A stretch of DNA of 64,000 nucleotides from Lathyrus oleraceus. Its lineage: Eukaryota > Streptophyta > Magnoliopsida > Fabales > Fabaceae. The stretch is taken from NCBI RefSeq assembly GCF_024323335.1, contig NC_066584.1:434219408-434283407 (forward strand), written 5' to 3'. Both the position numbers and the translations under genes were made by a program. This document shows positions 62,616 through 64,000 of the stretch, one piece after another. A model generated the notes under the pieces. That model was not told the origin of the DNA, did not search any database, and saw nothing but the letters and a program-made list of their open reading frames with translations. The stretch's first letter is position 1, and the number at the start of each line of letters is the position of its first letter.

Positions 62616-64000
62616 TTAATTAGTCTTGACAGAAGCAGCAGGAGCAGTCCAATACTTCTTGACAACAAATAGAAGTTTTTCCCTCTCAAGTGGTCCATCT
62701 TCATGGTCTACAATAGCACTATCCCATTCCAATGCATTTGCAATGCTCTTTACTTTCAGCAATACATCAACATCATCTCTGATTATTACTGCTCCTTCAG
62801 GTCTAAGAATCCTATCCATTTCTAGCATAATAGCTTCCAATTCACATCTAAAACACACACAAAAAAACATGTTTGTAACATTTCACATAAACCAAATTTC
62901 ACAAAACTATGTCCTATACTTCAATTCTGAAAAAAAAAAAAACATTTCAAAACTACGAAGCTCAGACAAACAGACACTGGACACAACATCGACACTGACA
63001 TTAATAATAATTAAAAATAAATAAAATTGAACCTTAAGACATACATAGATTTTTTCAGAGATGTCGGTCTTATAGTTTTAATCAGTTTCTAGTATTTATA
63101 GTAACTTTTGTATATAGTTATTGGTAAGCCAATATGTTACTTACCTGCCACTGTAAAGGCTAAACAAAGAATCAGCATGGATTAAATCATAGGTTCTTGG
63201 ATAAGTAGACATTGCTTCACACCTACAAAATAAAAAATGAAACTCATTAGAGACAAAAACAAAGAAAGAACTTCATCAAACACTTAAGAAAGGGTTATTA
63301 ATTGTGCTAACCAATCATGATATATTCCAATCAATCCCCTTTCATATATTGCTCCAAGTGTATTGACCTTAGCCTGGACAGGAACCACATTCATGACCCA
63401 AACTGGATCCTTAATCAAAACAGAAGCAAATCCACCCAAGTTAGCATTCATATCCAAAAGGTTACGGTATCTCTTAGTTCCTAGCTGATTATTCACTTTC
63501 TTGTAATGCGATATCCTTTTCTTCCAAAGCTCAGAATCTTTTGAATAAGTTTCAGAAGTAACCCCTTCAATGGTACCCTTCTGAATCCTAGGAGGAACGG
63601 ACTCAAGCCTCTGTGGCCAATTCTCTATTATCCCACCAGCTGTTTCTTCTTCGTTGGACACTACAGGCACGTGACTCAAACATGTTTGCAATTCGGTATA
63701 CCTAAAACAAAATAAAAAAATATTAGTCTATGCAGTTGTACGCAGAGAAATAAATGAAGCACAAGCACATACCAGGCTTTGTCGGGATCATCTTGTGCAC
63801 TGCAAAAGGGGCGATTTGTGGCGGATTTGCAATCCAACTGGTTTTTGGGTTTCTGCCAAATAGCAATACTATCTTTCTCAACAAGCTTATTCCAGCAAAG
63901 ACTTTTAGCGACTTTCTCAATTTTGTTTTGTTCTTCATTCAAGTCTTTTTTGGTTCTCTGCCAACCTTTATAGTGTTTCTTCCAGAAAATTGGTGGTCCA
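62616..64000 (-). CDS. PMT-family (DUF248) methyltransferase gene, C-terminal half, partial
   Basis: Four exons are visible on the minus strand: from beyond 64000 to 63773, 63701-63312, 63222-63145 and 62847-62616 (TAA at 62616-62618). All introns have GT...AG ends and the frame is kept across each junction (W, W and R codons are split). The protein is a putative S-adenosylmethionine-dependent methyltransferase of the plant PMT/QUA2 family. These are type II Golgi membrane proteins thought to methylate pectin; the N-terminal anchor and first SAM motif lie outside the window. Visible family motifs are WQRTKKDL, LCWNKLVEKDSIAIWQKP, VPPRI, NLLDMNANLGGFASVL, WVMNVVP, GLIGIYHDW, TYPRTYDLIHA, LLEMDRILRPEG-like LEMDRILRPEG, and DHEDGPLEREKLLF. 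By memory it is closest to the PMT2/PMT14 group. No lesion is seen, so it is probably functional. Confidence 0.92.

Overview
The window is a piece of plant nuclear genome and almost certainly comes from a legume, most likely tribe Fabeae (pea, vetch, faba bean or Lathyrus). This follows from two very large Ogre/Tat-type Ty3/gypsy retrotransposons with 4.6-4.9 kb LTRs and a PBS of the TGGCGACTC type. Plant LINE, Athila-like and Ty1/copia remnants and one intron-containing plant gene agree with this. There is no sign of a bacterial or organellar genome. About 90% of the window is mobile DNA, and the only host protein gene seen is at the extreme right.

Layout. Bases 1-1262 and 54821 to about 57500 are one degenerate host tandem-repeat array, split by a nest of elements that can be peeled apart exactly from target-site duplications (TSDs). 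Level 1 is an Athila-like element lacking pol (minus strand, 1263-54820, TSD TTCTA). Level 2, inside one Athila LTR, is a 22.4 kb Ogre (plus strand, 2148-49619, TSD ACGTG). Level 3, inside ORF1 of that Ogre, is a second, divergent Ogre/Tat element on the minus strand (9018-32704, TSD CTAGG). Level 4, inside an LTR of the second Ogre, is a 2.0 kb solo LTR (28900-30914, TSD CCACA). A separate 1.4 kb copia-type solo LTR (35167-36541) sits in the gag region of the outer Ogre. Right of the nest are a decayed RTE-type LINE interrupted by a compound microsatellite (about 57795-59345), a further solo LTR (59742-61178, TSD GCTAC), a Z-DNA-prone tract, and the 3' half of a PMT-family (DUF248) methyltransferase gene on the minus strand (62616 to beyond 64000).

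How the parts fit. Both Ogre elements have the order LTR, PBS, (ORF1 in the outer one only), gag-protease, a short intron, RT with dual RNase H and integrase, an unusual 3' UTR, polypurine tract, LTR. Both are inactivated: the outer has seven in-frame stops, two frameshifts and two insertions, and the inner has at least four lesions in pol although its gag-pro frame is open. In both, the protease-RT junction shows GT...AG intron boundaries (265 and 255 bp) that restore the frame past the gag-pro stop codon.

Most interesting: immediately after the pol stop codon both Ogres carry tandem, covarying two-stage stem-loops (three in one, four in the other). Further downstream, their 3' UTRs hold many degenerate segments resembling the complement of their own PBS. 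The LTR of each also contains a second PBS-like sequence. Other points are a triplicated 909 bp LTR segment that triplicates the TATA box, a regular array of 14 bp palindromes in a solo LTR, and young minisatellites in the inner Ogre 3' UTR. All coordinates were read by eye; no alignment, folding or database search was run.
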